A stretch of DNA of 64,000 nt, taken from contig NZ_FNPZ01000001.1 in the NCBI RefSeq assembly GCF_900107435.1, positions 1,212,960-1,276,959 on the forward strand, in the 5' to 3' direction. The stretch comes from Herbiconiux ginsengi. GTDB taxonomy: Bacteria; Actinomycetota; Actinomycetes; Actinomycetales; Microbacteriaceae. Shown here in pieces: positions 25,846 through 33,958 of this stretch. The translations under genes were made by a program, and so were the position numbers. The notes beneath the pieces are model-generated. The model was not told the DNA's origin. It saw only the letters and a list, made by a program, of their open reading frames with translations, and made no database searches. Each line of letters starts with the position of its first letter. Position 1 is the first letter of the stretch.

Positions 25846-26708
25846 TCCGCCAGCTCCTCCTCTCCTCCCGCCCGCTCTCGTGGGTGAACACCGCGTTCCC
25901 GTTCGCCGCGGGGTACCTGCTCACCACGCGCGAGGTAGACCTCGTCTTCGTGCTCGGCACGCTCTACTTCCTGGTGCCCTACAACCTCGCGATGTACGGC
26001 ATCAACGACGTCTTCGACTACGAGTCCGATCTGCGCAATCCGCGCAAGGGCGGGGTCGAGGGCGCCGTGCTCGACCGCTCGCTGCACCGCGTGACGCTCT
26101 GGACCGTGGTGATCACGAACGTGCCGTTCCTGGTGTTTCTCGTTCTGGTGGGCAGTCCGCTCTCGTGGCTCGTTCTGGCGGTCAGCGTCTTCGCGGTCAT
26201 CGCCTACAGCGCTCCGCGGCTGCGGTTCAAAGAGCGGCCCTTCCTGGATTCGCTCACCTCCAGCACCCACTTCGTGAGCCCGGCCGTGTACGGACTCGTG
26301 CTCGCGGGCGCGACCTTCACTCTGGGACTCTGGGCCGTGCTCGGCGCCTTCTTCCTCTGGGGAGTCGCCAGCCATGCGTTCGGGGCGGTGCAAGACATCG
26401 TGGCCGACCGCGAGGGCGGAATCGGCTCCGTCGCCACCGTCATCGGCGCCGCCGCGACCGTGCGCTTCGCCTTCGCCGCTTACCTCCTGGCCGGCGTGCT
26501 GCTGCTGTTGACTCCCTGGCCCGGGCCGCTCGCCGCCGTGCTCGCCCTGCCCTATGCCGTGAGCATCCTCCCGTTCTGGTCGCTCCCCGACGCGGATGCG
26601 GAGCGGGCGAACGCCGGCTGGCGCCGGTTCCTCGGGCTCAACTTCGCCACCGGGTTCCTCGTGACCCTGCTGCTCATCTGGGCCTGGGTGCTCCCCGCGT
26701 CTGCCTAG
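25842..26708 (+). CDS. crtEb: Lycopene elongase, UbiA-type prenyltransferase
   Basis: 288 residues with about eight membrane helices. The first Asp motif is INDVFDYESDLRNPRK and the second is AFGAVQDIVADREGGIGS. It adds two C5 prenyl units to lycopene to give a C50 carotenoid, which marks the pathway as decaprenoxanthin- or sarcinaxanthin-like. The GTG start overlaps crtYf. Its TAG stop is part of the TAGAAT hexamer that serves the next gene. Confidence 0.92.
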   Translation: MIRQLLLSSRPLSWVNTAFPFAAGYLLTTREVDLVFVLGTLYFLVPYNLAMYGINDVFDYESDLRNPRKGGVEGAVLDRSLHRVTLWTVVITNVPFLVFLVLVGSPLSWLVLAVSVFAVIAYSAPRLRFKERPFLDSLTSSTHFVSPAVYGLVLAGATFTLGLWAVLGAFFLWGVASHAFGAVQDIVADREGGIGSVATVIGAAATVRFAFAAYLLAGVLLLLTPWPGPLAAVLALPYAVSILPFWSLPDADAERANAGWRRFLGLNFATGFLVTLLLIWAWVLPASA

Positions 26709-26717
26709 AATCGGTGG

Positions 26718-28100
26718 ATGACGCGCCCACCCCGGCAGCCGAGCGCCGAGCGCCGCTCCCGCCGGCTGCTCGCCGCCGCTGCGGTGTGTGCGGTGGTGAC
26801 CGTCGCGGCGGCGAGCGTCTCGGTGTGGGCGCTCACCTCGGAGACCGGGCATGCGGCATCCGTCTCGGCCGACCAGCAGCCCGCTGCGGGCAGCGGAGCG
26901 GGCGGGGCAGGCGGGGCAGGCAGCGGCTCGACGGAGTCCGGCGCCGACGGACCAGGCCTGCTGCTCGAACGCCACGCCGGCGCGCCCCGAACCGCGGCCG
27001 CCCTCAGCTTCGGCCACACGACCGACCGGGCGGTGCCGAGCCCGGGCGCGCCGATGGACGCGAGCATGCGCCTGCCGTTCGAGCTCGGCGTGCCGGCGGA
27101 GGCGTTCCGCGTGCACATCCGCAACTGGCAGTTCAATTCGGAGGAGACTTTTCCGACCCCCGTGACGATCACCGGCGTCTACCTCGGTGAGCAGGCGATG
27201 AGCGGCGAGTCGGGGCAGAGCGGCGCCTTCGCCTCGACCCCGGTCGGCGTGGCGGGCACGGCGAACCTCTCCACCGACGGGTTCGTGAGCGACTGGATCG
27301 AACCCGGGCGGTTCACGCTCGACGCCCACACCAGCTACCTGCTCTCGCTCGGCTGGACGGCGCCCGCCGGAGCCGTGCTCGCCACGAATCCGGGGCTCTC
27401 CTGGCTGGCGACGGATGCCGGCTCCTCGCGAGCGAACGCCGACGGGGTGCAGGGCGCACAGAGCTATCTCAGCTACTTCGACGTCTGGATCGAGTACGAG
27501 TACTCCGGCGACGCGCCCCTGCTGGTGAGCATCGGGCACTCGCTCAACGCGCCCGGCAACTACCGGACCGACCTGTTCCCGACCCGCGGCGAGCAGACGG
27601 CCTGGCCGCAGCAGTGGGCGCTCAGCAACGACGCGGCGGCCGTGTCGTTCGCCTCGCCGGGCGCCGAGACCACCGTGTTCGGGCCCGGGGCGGCGAAGTG
27701 GACCGAGTTCGGTGAGCTCGACCCCGACATCGTGACGATCTGGACGGCCTCCAATGACATCGCGCACGGCCGGCCGCTCGCCGACATCGAGCGCGACTGG
27801 GGAGCGGTGGTGACCCAGGTGCAGGCGCTGTGGCCGGATGCGACGGTCTACGCCCTCACGGAGCCGCCGCGCGACCTGAGCGGCGCAGCCGAACGGACCC
27901 GTCTCGACTGGAACTCCTGGCTGTCGCTCGGGCCCTACGGTGTCGACCGGGTGCTGGATGCCGACTACACCCTGCGAGATCCGCAGCAACCGTCGGTGCT
28001 GCGGCCCGACGTGAACGCCGACGGCATCCATTTCACCGCGCGAGGGCACTCCCTCATCGCGGGGCTGATCCCGGCGCCCCGGCTCGCCGCCGCGGGGTAG
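26718..28100 (+). CDS. Secreted SGNH/GDSL-family hydrolase
   Basis: 460 residues. An N-terminal signal or anchor helix (about 17-40) is followed by a Gly/Ser-rich linker and a beta-sandwich-like region. A C-terminal SGNH domain follows: block I VSIGHSLNAP (GHS in place of GDS), block III IWTASNDIAHG (Asn) and block V NADGIHFTARGH (Asp, His). All four SGNH residues are therefore present. It probably deacylates a surface polysaccharide or lipid; the substrate is unknown. TAGAAT at 26706-26711 is 6 nt before the ATG, so it has its own leaderless promoter after the crt operon. Confidence 0.85.
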   Translation: MTRPPRQPSAERRSRRLLAAAAVCAVVTVAAASVSVWALTSETGHAASVSADQQPAAGSGAGGAGGAGSGSTESGADGPGLLLERHAGAPRTAAALSFGHTTDRAVPSPGAPMDASMRLPFELGVPAEAFRVHIRNWQFNSEETFPTPVTITGVYLGEQAMSGESGQSGAFASTPVGVAGTANLSTDGFVSDWIEPGRFTLDAHTSYLLSLGWTAPAGAVLATNPGLSWLATDAGSSRANADGVQGAQSYLSYFDVWIEYEYSGDAPLLVSIGHSLNAPGNYRTDLFPTRGEQTAWPQQWALSNDAAAVSFASPGAETTVFGPGAAKWTEFGELDPDIVTIWTASNDIAHGRPLADIERDWGAVVTQVQALWPDATVYALTEPPRDLSGAAERTRLDWNSWLSLGPYGVDRVLDADYTLRDPQQPSVLRPDVNADGIHFTARGHSLIAGLIPAPRLAAAG

Positions 28101-28108
28101 GCCGGAAC

Positions 28109-29527
28109 CTACAGCGCGCCGCGGGAGACCGCATCCCGCAGCGCCTCGAAGTCGGCCGACGACTGATCCGCATAGGCCAGCGACCAGTCGACCACCGCCT
28201 GGTCGAACTCGTCGGAACCGCCCAGATAGCCCGCCACCACGGGGGCGTCGAGGCTCTGCGCGTGCGCGCGGGCGAGCACGGTGCCGCACCCGGAGACGTA
28301 GGTGCGGAACTCCTTCGGAGGCAGGGTGGAGGCGTCGATCGAGCCTTTCATGTCGCGGAACTGACGCACGTAGAAGTCGCGCCCGCCGAAGCGCAGGTAG
28401 CCGAGGAAGGAGTCGGAGACGGCCTGCAGGATGCGCTGGTTGTCGACCACGCGCTGTCCGTCGGAGGCGTGGTCGACGTGGACCGCGGCGCCCCCGAAGG
28501 TCTGGAGCACCGACTGCTGCGCCTCCTTCACCTGCAGGATCAGCGGCTCTCCCGCCGGGCCCGACAGGATGAGGATGTAGCACCGTGTGCCCACACTGCC
28601 CACGCCCACCACGCGCATCGCGACGTCATTGAGGGTGAAGTGCGAGAGCAGCAGGGCGATATCGGCGGGCACCGTGCTGCGATAGCGCTCGAACAGCGCC
28701 TCGACGTCGGATTCGACGGCCTCGGCAACGTGCGTGAGCACGGGCGGGTCTTCGACGATCAGGAGGGTGCCGTCGTCGTCACGGGCGGTGACCTTCTCGA
28801 GATAGGCGGCGTTGGTGCGGCGGCGGGCCTGCCGGGTGGCTTTGTCGAGCACCTTCTGGGCGGCCGAGTCGAGCTCGGGGTGCAGTTCGTCGGTGTCGAC
28901 GCGGGTGTAGTAGCGCTCGAGGGCGTCGATCTTCATCATGTCGCGCAGGCCCGTGCGATAGGCGGATGCGCTGGCGAGCGCCGCGCGCCGCACCTGCTTC
29001 TCGCTGTGGCCGGCATCCCGGGCGCCGATGACGACGCTGGCCACGAGTCGCTTCACGTCCCATTCCCACGGCGCGGAGGCCGCCTCGTCGAAGTCGTTGA
29101 GGTCGAAGACCAGGGTGCGCTGCGGTGAGGCGAACAGACCGAAGTTGCTGATGTGGGCGTCACCGCAGGAGACGACGTCGATGCCGGTCGAAGCCCCGGC
29201 GGCGAGGTCGGCGGCCATGATGCCGGCGGTGCCGCGGTAGAAGGCGAACGGGCTGGTGAGCATCCGTTCGAGGCGCAGAGGCACGAGATGGGCGAGCCGG
29301 GTGGCGTTCTGGGCGGCGAGGATGCCGAGTGGGTCGCGGGTCGGAGCCTCGGCGCGGGCTGATGTCGTGGCGTCGGCGGGCGCGGTGGAGGCGGCGCCGG
29401 ATCGCGTGGCGTCGCGATGCGCCGATCGTGGGACCTCGGCGCGCAGGGCCCGGCCGGCCGCCATCGCCTCGGTGATCGTGAGGTGTCGGGCGCGGGCGCT
29501 CTGCAGGCGGCTGACGTGCGTGCTCAT
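28109..29527 (-). CDS. DUF2252 protein (kinase-like fold)
   Basis: 472 residues of the DUF2252 family. The hallmark is VVSCGDAHISNFGLFASPQRTLVFD...NDFDEA, which resembles the catalytic loop and metal-binding motif of aminoglycoside-phosphotransferase-like kinases. RLERMLTSPFAFYRGTAGIMAADL near residue 85 is also typical. Substrate unknown. TAGCGT (29539-29534) lies 6 nt before the ATG. It is divergent from the APC permease. Confidence 0.9.
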   Translation of the reverse strand: MSTHVSRLQSARARHLTITEAMAAGRALRAEVPRSAHRDATRSGAASTAPADATTSARAEAPTRDPLGILAAQNATRLAHLVPLRLERMLTSPFAFYRGTAGIMAADLAAGASTGIDVVSCGDAHISNFGLFASPQRTLVFDLNDFDEAASAPWEWDVKRLVASVVIGARDAGHSEKQVRRAALASASAYRTGLRDMMKIDALERYYTRVDTDELHPELDSAAQKVLDKATRQARRRTNAAYLEKVTARDDDGTLLIVEDPPVLTHVAEAVESDVEALFERYRSTVPADIALLLSHFTLNDVAMRVVGVGSVGTRCYILILSGPAGEPLILQVKEAQQSVLQTFGGAAVHVDHASDGQRVVDNQRILQAVSDSFLGYLRFGGRDFYVRQFRDMKGSIDASTLPPKEFRTYVSGCGTVLARAHAQSLDAPVVAGYLGGSDEFDQAVVDWSLAYADQSSADFEALRDAVSRGAL

Positions 29528-29604
29528 GTCGCAACGCTAGTGGGTGGCGCGTGGTCGCCGCGTCGATCGCGAGCCGTTCACGCGGGCGCGGTACAGTGCC
29601 GCTC

Positions 29605-30915
29605 GTGCCCGATTCCCCTTCCGTCTCCCCTCCCGCGTCGGCGCCGCTCGCGCGGCGGCTCGGTCTCGGCGACGCCGTCTTCATCGGTCTGGGCGCCATG
29701 ATCGGCGCCGGCATCTTCTCGGCCTTCACCCCGGCGGCTGCGGCAGCGGGTTCGGGGCTCCTCATCGGGCTGGTGGTGGCGGCCGTGGTCGCCTTCTGCA
29801 ACGCGACCTCGTCGGCGCAGCTGGCCGCGGTGTATCCCTCCGCGGGGGGAACCTACGTCTACGGTCGCGAACGCCTCGGCCCCTGGTGGGGGTTCGCCGC
29901 GGGCTGGAGTTTCGTGATCGGCAAGACCGCCAGTTGCGCGGCCATGGCGCTCACTTTCGCGGCCTACGCGGTGCCGGATGCGTGGGCCCGGCCGGTCGCA
30001 GCGCTCGCCGTGGCCGCACTGGTCACCGTGAACTACTTCGGGGTGACGCGCACGGCGAGGCTGGCGCGGGTGATCGTGGTGGTGGTGCTGGCGATCCTGG
30101 CGGTCGTCGTGGCATCCGGAGTCGTGGCGGGCGTGGCCGGTGCGGGCACCGGCGCTGACGCGGCCGGTGGGTTCGCCGGGCTCGGCGCCGGCACGCTCGG
30201 CGCGGGCGGCCTCTACGGTGTGCTCCAAGCCGCTGGACTCCTCTTCTTCGCCTTCGCCGGATACGCGCGCATCGCCACCATGGGCGAAGAGGTGCGCGAC
30301 CCGGCCCGCACCATTCCCCGCGCCATCACGATCGCGTTCATCGTGGCGGTGGTGGTCTACGCTGCCATCGCCGTCGTCACGCTTGGCGCGCTGTCGCCGG
30401 CCGGGGTGGCCGCAACGGCGAATCCGCTCACGGCGACGGTCGAGGCCAACGGCTGGGCGTGGGCGGTGCCGATCGTCACCGTCGGTGCGGCGCTGGCGTC
30501 GCTCGGCGCGCTGCTCGCCCTGATCGCCGGGATCGGGCGCACTTCCCTCGCCATGGCCCGTGAAGGCGACCTTCCGCGCTGGCTCAGCGCCGTGCATCCG
30601 CGCTATTCGGTGCCGCACCGGGCCGAGCTCGTGCTGGGTGGAATCGTCGTGCTGCTGGTGCTCACGGTCGATCTGCGCGGCGCGATCGGATTCTCCTCGT
30701 TCGGTGTGCTCCTCTACTACTTCGTGGCCAACCTCTCCGCGTTCACGCAGCCGCGCGCCCAGCGGCGGTACTGGCGCTGGTTGGCGGTGCTCGGCGCGGT
30801 CGGCTGCGTGGTACTCGTGGTGACGCTGCCGCCGCTCGCGGTCGCGGTGGGCGCCGCAGTTCTGGCAGCAGGCATCCTGCTGCGCCTCCTGCTGCGTGCC
30901 CGCGCGGCCCGCTGA
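29605..30915 (+). CDS. APC-superfamily amino acid permease
   Basis: 436 residues with about twelve helices. The APC consensus is in GLGDAVFIGLGAMIGAGIFSAFTPA at the first helix, and FFAFAGYARIATMGEEVRDPARTIPRAI marks helix 6 and the following loop. It is likely a proton-coupled amino acid importer; specificity is not readable. GTG at 29605 is chosen because TACAGT (29592-29597) is 7 nt upstream; a GTG three codons earlier would lie inside that hexamer. Confidence 0.88.
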   Translation: MPDSPSVSPPASAPLARRLGLGDAVFIGLGAMIGAGIFSAFTPAAAAAGSGLLIGLVVAAVVAFCNATSSAQLAAVYPSAGGTYVYGRERLGPWWGFAAGWSFVIGKTASCAAMALTFAAYAVPDAWARPVAALAVAALVTVNYFGVTRTARLARVIVVVVLAILAVVVASGVVAGVAGAGTGADAAGGFAGLGAGTLGAGGLYGVLQAAGLLFFAFAGYARIATMGEEVRDPARTIPRAITIAFIVAVVVYAAIAVVTLGALSPAGVAATANPLTATVEANGWAWAVPIVTVGAALASLGALLALIAGIGRTSLAMAREGDLPRWLSAVHPRYSVPHRAELVLGGIVVLLVLTVDLRGAIGFSSFGVLLYYFVANLSAFTQPRAQRRYWRWLAVLGAVGCVVLVVTLPPLAVAVGAAVLAAGILLRLLLRARAAR

Positions 30916-30940
30916 CTCCCGCGCCCCGGAGCAGGGCGAA

Positions 30941-30970
30941 GCGGGGCGTCGCGTGGTGGCGACACCCCGC
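30941..30970. terminator. Convergent hairpin terminator
   Basis: GCGGGGCGTCGC and GCGACACCCCGC form a 12-bp stem with one mismatch and a 6-nt loop, between the permease and the chaplin-like gene that face each other. Confidence 0.7.
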
Positions 30971-30996
30971 CGGGTCGAGCGTTCAGCGCAGTGCGC

Positions 30997-32556
30997 TCAG
31001 TGGCTCGACCCTTCCCCCCGGCCTGTGCGGCGCGTGACAGCGATCAGCCCGAGACCCAGCAGCATCATGAGCGCGATGCCGCCGAGGAGCGGCATCGGGT
31101 TTCCCCCCGTGAGGGCGAGGCTGCCGGATGCGGTTCCCGAGTCGCTCGCGAGAGCCGAGCTCGAGTAGCCGGCCGGCACCGAGGTGCCCGGTTCCGTCGG
31201 CGATCCCGGGGTCACCGGCGTGCCCGGGTCGACCGGGTTGGTCGGCGTTCCGGGGTCCGTCGGGTCGGTGGGGTCGGTCGGGTCCGTGGGGTCCGTCGGA
31301 TCGGTCGGATCCCCCGGGTCGGTCACCGTTGATCCCGTGGTGGTGCAGTCACCGACGACGCAGACCGCGTTGCCGCCGACCGTGACCGGAAGCGAGACAC
31401 CCGGGATGATCTGGTTGCCGCCCAGAATCCCGTCGTCTCCGCCGGTCACCGGGTCACCGCTGCCAGACCCGGTGGTCGCGGTGACCTCCGAGCCCGAGGA
31501 CTCGGCGTCGCCGATGACCGAGACGGCGTTGCCGCCGACGGTCACCGGGACGCCCAGGTCGGGCAGCACTTGGTTGCCGCCGGCGATGCCGTCCTCACCC
31601 GTGGTGGTGGTGCCGTCTCCGGCAGCGGAGCCGCCGTTGCCGCCGGCGGTGGTGACGTCGGAGCCGCTCGACGAGGAGTCGCCGATGACGCTGATGCCGT
31701 TGCCGCCCACCGTCACGGGCGCGCCGATCTCGGGGGCGATCTGGTTGCCGCCCGCGATGCCGTCTTCGCCGGTGGTGGTGGCGCCGGTGGCGGAGCCGCC
31801 GTTGCCGCCGGCGGTGGTGACGTCGGAGCCGCTCGACGAGGAGTCGCCGATGACGCTGATGCCGTTGCCGCCCACCGTCACCGGCGCGCCGACCGCGATG
31901 GGCAGCTGGTTGCCACCCGCCACGCCGTCCTCGCCGGAGGTGGTGAGGCCGGAGCCGGTGCCCGCGGAGGGCGCCGATCCGGTGCTGGTGTTCGAGGCAT
32001 CCGTCGACTCCGAATCGCCGATGACCGAGACGGCGTTGCCACCCACGACCACGGGCACCGACACGTCGACCGGCACCTGGTTGCCGCCGGCCACGCTGTC
32101 GTCGCCCGAGGTCTCGGCCGGAGCCGGAGCGGGCGCCTCAGCGGGCGTCGGGTCGGCGACCGGAGCAGCCGAGTCCGTCGCCGAATCGCTGCTCGACGAA
32201 TCCCCGATGACCGAGATCGCGTTACCGCCGATCGTGATCGGCACGTCGACATCGACGACCGCCTGATTTCCGCCGATCAGCGAATCCGCGCCGTCGGTCG
32301 AGACGTCGACGGAGGGCGTCGCCGCGGGAGCGGAATCCACCGCAGCCGACGAGTCGCTGCTCGACGAATCCCCGACGACCGCGACCCCGTTGCCACTGAG
32401 GTCGATCGGCAGGCCCACGTGGATGATGGCCTGGTTGCCGGATGCCGCGCCGTCGTCGCCACTGGTCTCAGCGGCGTTCGCAACTCCCGCGCCGAGGACG
32501 CACAGGCCCCCGGTGATGAGGACTGTCCACAGCCCTCTCGAGACGTACTTGTTCAT
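30997..32556 (-). CDS. Chaplin-like wall protein with seven repeats and an LAXTG sorting signal
   Basis: 519 residues. A signal peptide ending near VANAA is followed by seven chaplin-type repeats of the pattern GGNQxxxxxxxPVxVGGNxxSVIGDS, separated by Ser/Thr/Gly linkers. The last repeat has two cysteines (AVCVVGDC), like the disulfide pair of streptomycete chaplins; the others have none. A DPTDPTDP linker, LALTG (480-484), a hydrophobic helix and RRTGR follow, an LAXTG sorting signal as used by class E sortases. It should be a covalently attached, surface-active or amyloid-forming wall protein. AGGGAGAA precedes the ATG. A sortase gene is not in the window. Confidence 0.88.
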   Translation of the reverse strand: MNKYVSRGLWTVLITGGLCVLGAGVANAAETSGDDGAASGNQAIIHVGLPIDLSGNGVAVVGDSSSSDSSAAVDSAPAATPSVDVSTDGADSLIGGNQAVVDVDVPITIGGNAISVIGDSSSSDSATDSAAPVADPTPAEAPAPAPAETSGDDSVAGGNQVPVDVSVPVVVGGNAVSVIGDSESTDASNTSTGSAPSAGTGSGLTTSGEDGVAGGNQLPIAVGAPVTVGGNGISVIGDSSSSGSDVTTAGGNGGSATGATTTGEDGIAGGNQIAPEIGAPVTVGGNGISVIGDSSSSGSDVTTAGGNGGSAAGDGTTTTGEDGIAGGNQVLPDLGVPVTVGGNAVSVIGDAESSGSEVTATTGSGSGDPVTGGDDGILGGNQIIPGVSLPVTVGGNAVCVVGDCTTTGSTVTDPGDPTDPTDPTDPTDPTDPTDPGTPTNPVDPGTPVTPGSPTEPGTSVPAGYSSSALASDSGTASGSLALTGGNPMPLLGGIALMMLLGLGLIAVTRRTGRGEGSSH

Positions 32557-32643
32557 GGTGATTTCTCCCTAACGATTGAATGAGGTGTGCTCCCCGGGGG
32601 GAGACGTCGGTCCGTGCTCCGCGTGGGGCGGAGCCGGGCTCAT

Positions 32644-33741
32644 TCAGTCGGGAGAGACGTCGGTGTCGTAGCAGGGCGACGACGGCAGTGCGTCGTCGGA
32701 GGCGGCGCCGGACAGGGCTGCGCGGGCCGGCGCGAAGAATCCGCCGCCCCAGAGATCAGAACTCGCGGTCGCGCCGCCGTGGGCCGTCAGGGTGCCGCCG
32801 CTCGACGAACCGGACGACGGCAGCGCGCCGCCGCCCGACCCGAACGGCCCCGGCCCCCCGGGCCACCCGCCCCCCGGTGACCCGGGCGAGCCACCGGCTC
32901 CCGGAACGAGGCCCATATCCGCGGCGCCCCCTGCACCTGCCGCGCCCTCGCCCGGGGAGCCGTGGCCGCCCCGATCCCCCTGATCGGATGCCCCCAGCGC
33001 ACCCGAGACCGCACCGGCCGCCGCGGCGAGAGCCCCCGCCGCTGTGCCGGTGACCGCGGTGCCGGGACCCGATCCGGCACCACTTCCTGCACCGACGGTG
33101 CCACCCGAACCATCGCTGCCGCCCAGGGCGCCCGGCGTGCCGGGCACGGGGAGCCCGGGAAGCTCCGGGAGCAGCCCGGCCGCGCCATCCGTCACCGGAT
33201 CGACGACCGCGTGCACGACGGGCGCAAGCGCTCCGCCCACTCCGCCGAGCGCGTCATCCACCGCTCCCGTCACGGGCGACGTCAGCGACCCGGCGGGCGC
33301 CGAACCGATCACATCAGGCACGACCGGCAGAGCGGCGACCACGCCATCCACGGCGTCGGTCACCGGCTCGGCCACGGTCGACACCGGATCGGACGCGGCG
33401 ACCTCGCCGAGCACATCCGTCAGCTGGGGAACCGTCGCGACGACCTCGGCGACGGGCTCCGGCAGGAGGTTCGCCACCGGTTCGAGCACCTGATCGCTCA
33501 CGCCGGCCACGACGGCGCCGACCGTGGAGCCCGTGGAGCCCGTGGAGTCGACCAGATCGGAGACCGAGCCGAGCAGGGATCCGGACGACGAAGAGGATCC
33601 GGCGGGCGGAGCGCTCTCCTCGGCCGATGCGGACGACGATCCGAAGACCGCTCCGAGCACGAGCAGGCCACCGACCGCTGCGAGAGCTCCGAGTCCGAGG
33701 CGCAGAAGGCGTCGTGACCGCTCTTCAGTTGCGTGTTCCAC
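32644..33741 (-). CDS. Exported low-complexity protein next to the chaplin-like gene
   Basis: About 365 residues. A basic start (EERSRRLLRLG) and a hydrophobic segment ending FGSSSASA give a signal peptide or anchor. Then come repeated hydrophobic Pro/Val units (EPVAEVVATVPQL, EPVTDAVDGVVAALPVVPD, DPVTDGAAGLLPELPG) and a Gly/Ser/Pro-rich C-terminal half ending CYDTDVSPD. No known domain was recognised. The GTG at 33741 is chosen because AGGGGG lies 8 nt upstream; a GTG three codons earlier is possible. It lies just upstream of the chaplin-like gene on the same strand, so a shared surface role is likely. Confidence 0.6.
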   Translation of the reverse strand: MEHATEERSRRLLRLGLGALAAVGGLLVLGAVFGSSSASAEESAPPAGSSSSSGSLLGSVSDLVDSTGSTGSTVGAVVAGVSDQVLEPVANLLPEPVAEVVATVPQLTDVLGEVAASDPVSTVAEPVTDAVDGVVAALPVVPDVIGSAPAGSLTSPVTGAVDDALGGVGGALAPVVHAVVDPVTDGAAGLLPELPGLPVPGTPGALGGSDGSGGTVGAGSGAGSGPGTAVTGTAAGALAAAAGAVSGALGASDQGDRGGHGSPGEGAAGAGGAADMGLVPGAGGSPGSPGGGWPGGPGPFGSGGGALPSSGSSSGGTLTAHGGATASSDLWGGGFFAPARAALSGAASDDALPSSPCYDTDVSPD

Positions 33742-33822
33742 GACAGTCACCCCCTGCGCAGGAACCGGGCATCCCTCGTCGGATGCCCTGCTGTCATCGA
33801 CCTTTCTCTCCTGAAACGGCCC

Positions 33823-33828
33823 TGTCAA
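33823..33828 (-). promoter_or_regulatory. TTGACA -35 element upstream of the low-complexity protein
   Basis: A consensus TTGACA on the minus strand, within GGGGGTTGACA. The best -10 at 17-bp spacing is weak (AAAGGT). The same GGGGGTTGACA string recurs on the plus strand at 35023-35033. Confidence 0.4.
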
Positions 33829-33875
33829 CCCCCTTGCGCGATCCGAATTGGGGATTTCTCACGCCGGGTGAGCGC

Positions 33876-33915
33876 GAGAGAGGGGCCGTCGCGCAAGGCG
33901 ATCGGCCCCTCTCAG
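33876..33915 (-). terminator. Terminator after the sigma factor gene
   Basis: GAGAGGGGCCG (33878-33888) pairs with CGGCCCCTCTC (33903-33913), and an inner TCGC/GCGA stem lies in the loop. It sits about 45 nt after the sigma factor stop. Confidence 0.75.
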
Positions 33916-33958
33916 ACCCACGCGATGGCGGGAGCGGGCAACCCTTGACGGGCGTTCG

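Noticed and set aside
21173-26708. A carotenoid pathway ending in C40 products such as beta-carotene
   Set aside because: No crtY or crtZ type gene is present; split CrtYe/CrtYf plus the UbiA-type elongase indicate C50 products.
25686-28583. A 965-codon minus-strand open frame across crtYf, crtEb and the SGNH gene
   Set aside because: No recognisable domain and biased composition, and it lies opposite three well-supported genes.
31255-32300. Regular repeats that could look like a CRISPR array
   Set aside because: They are in-frame coding repeats (chaplin units and DPT linker); spacers are not unique and no cas genes are present.
32592-32600. CCCCGGGG upstream of the chaplin-like gene as a fourth copy of the CCCC-GGGG element
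   Set aside because: It lacks the A/T centre and such strings are expected by chance in this composition.
32616-32634. Hairpin GCTCCGC/GCGGAGC after the low-complexity protein
   Set aside because: A 7-bp stem without a T-run or conserved core is too weak to call a terminator.
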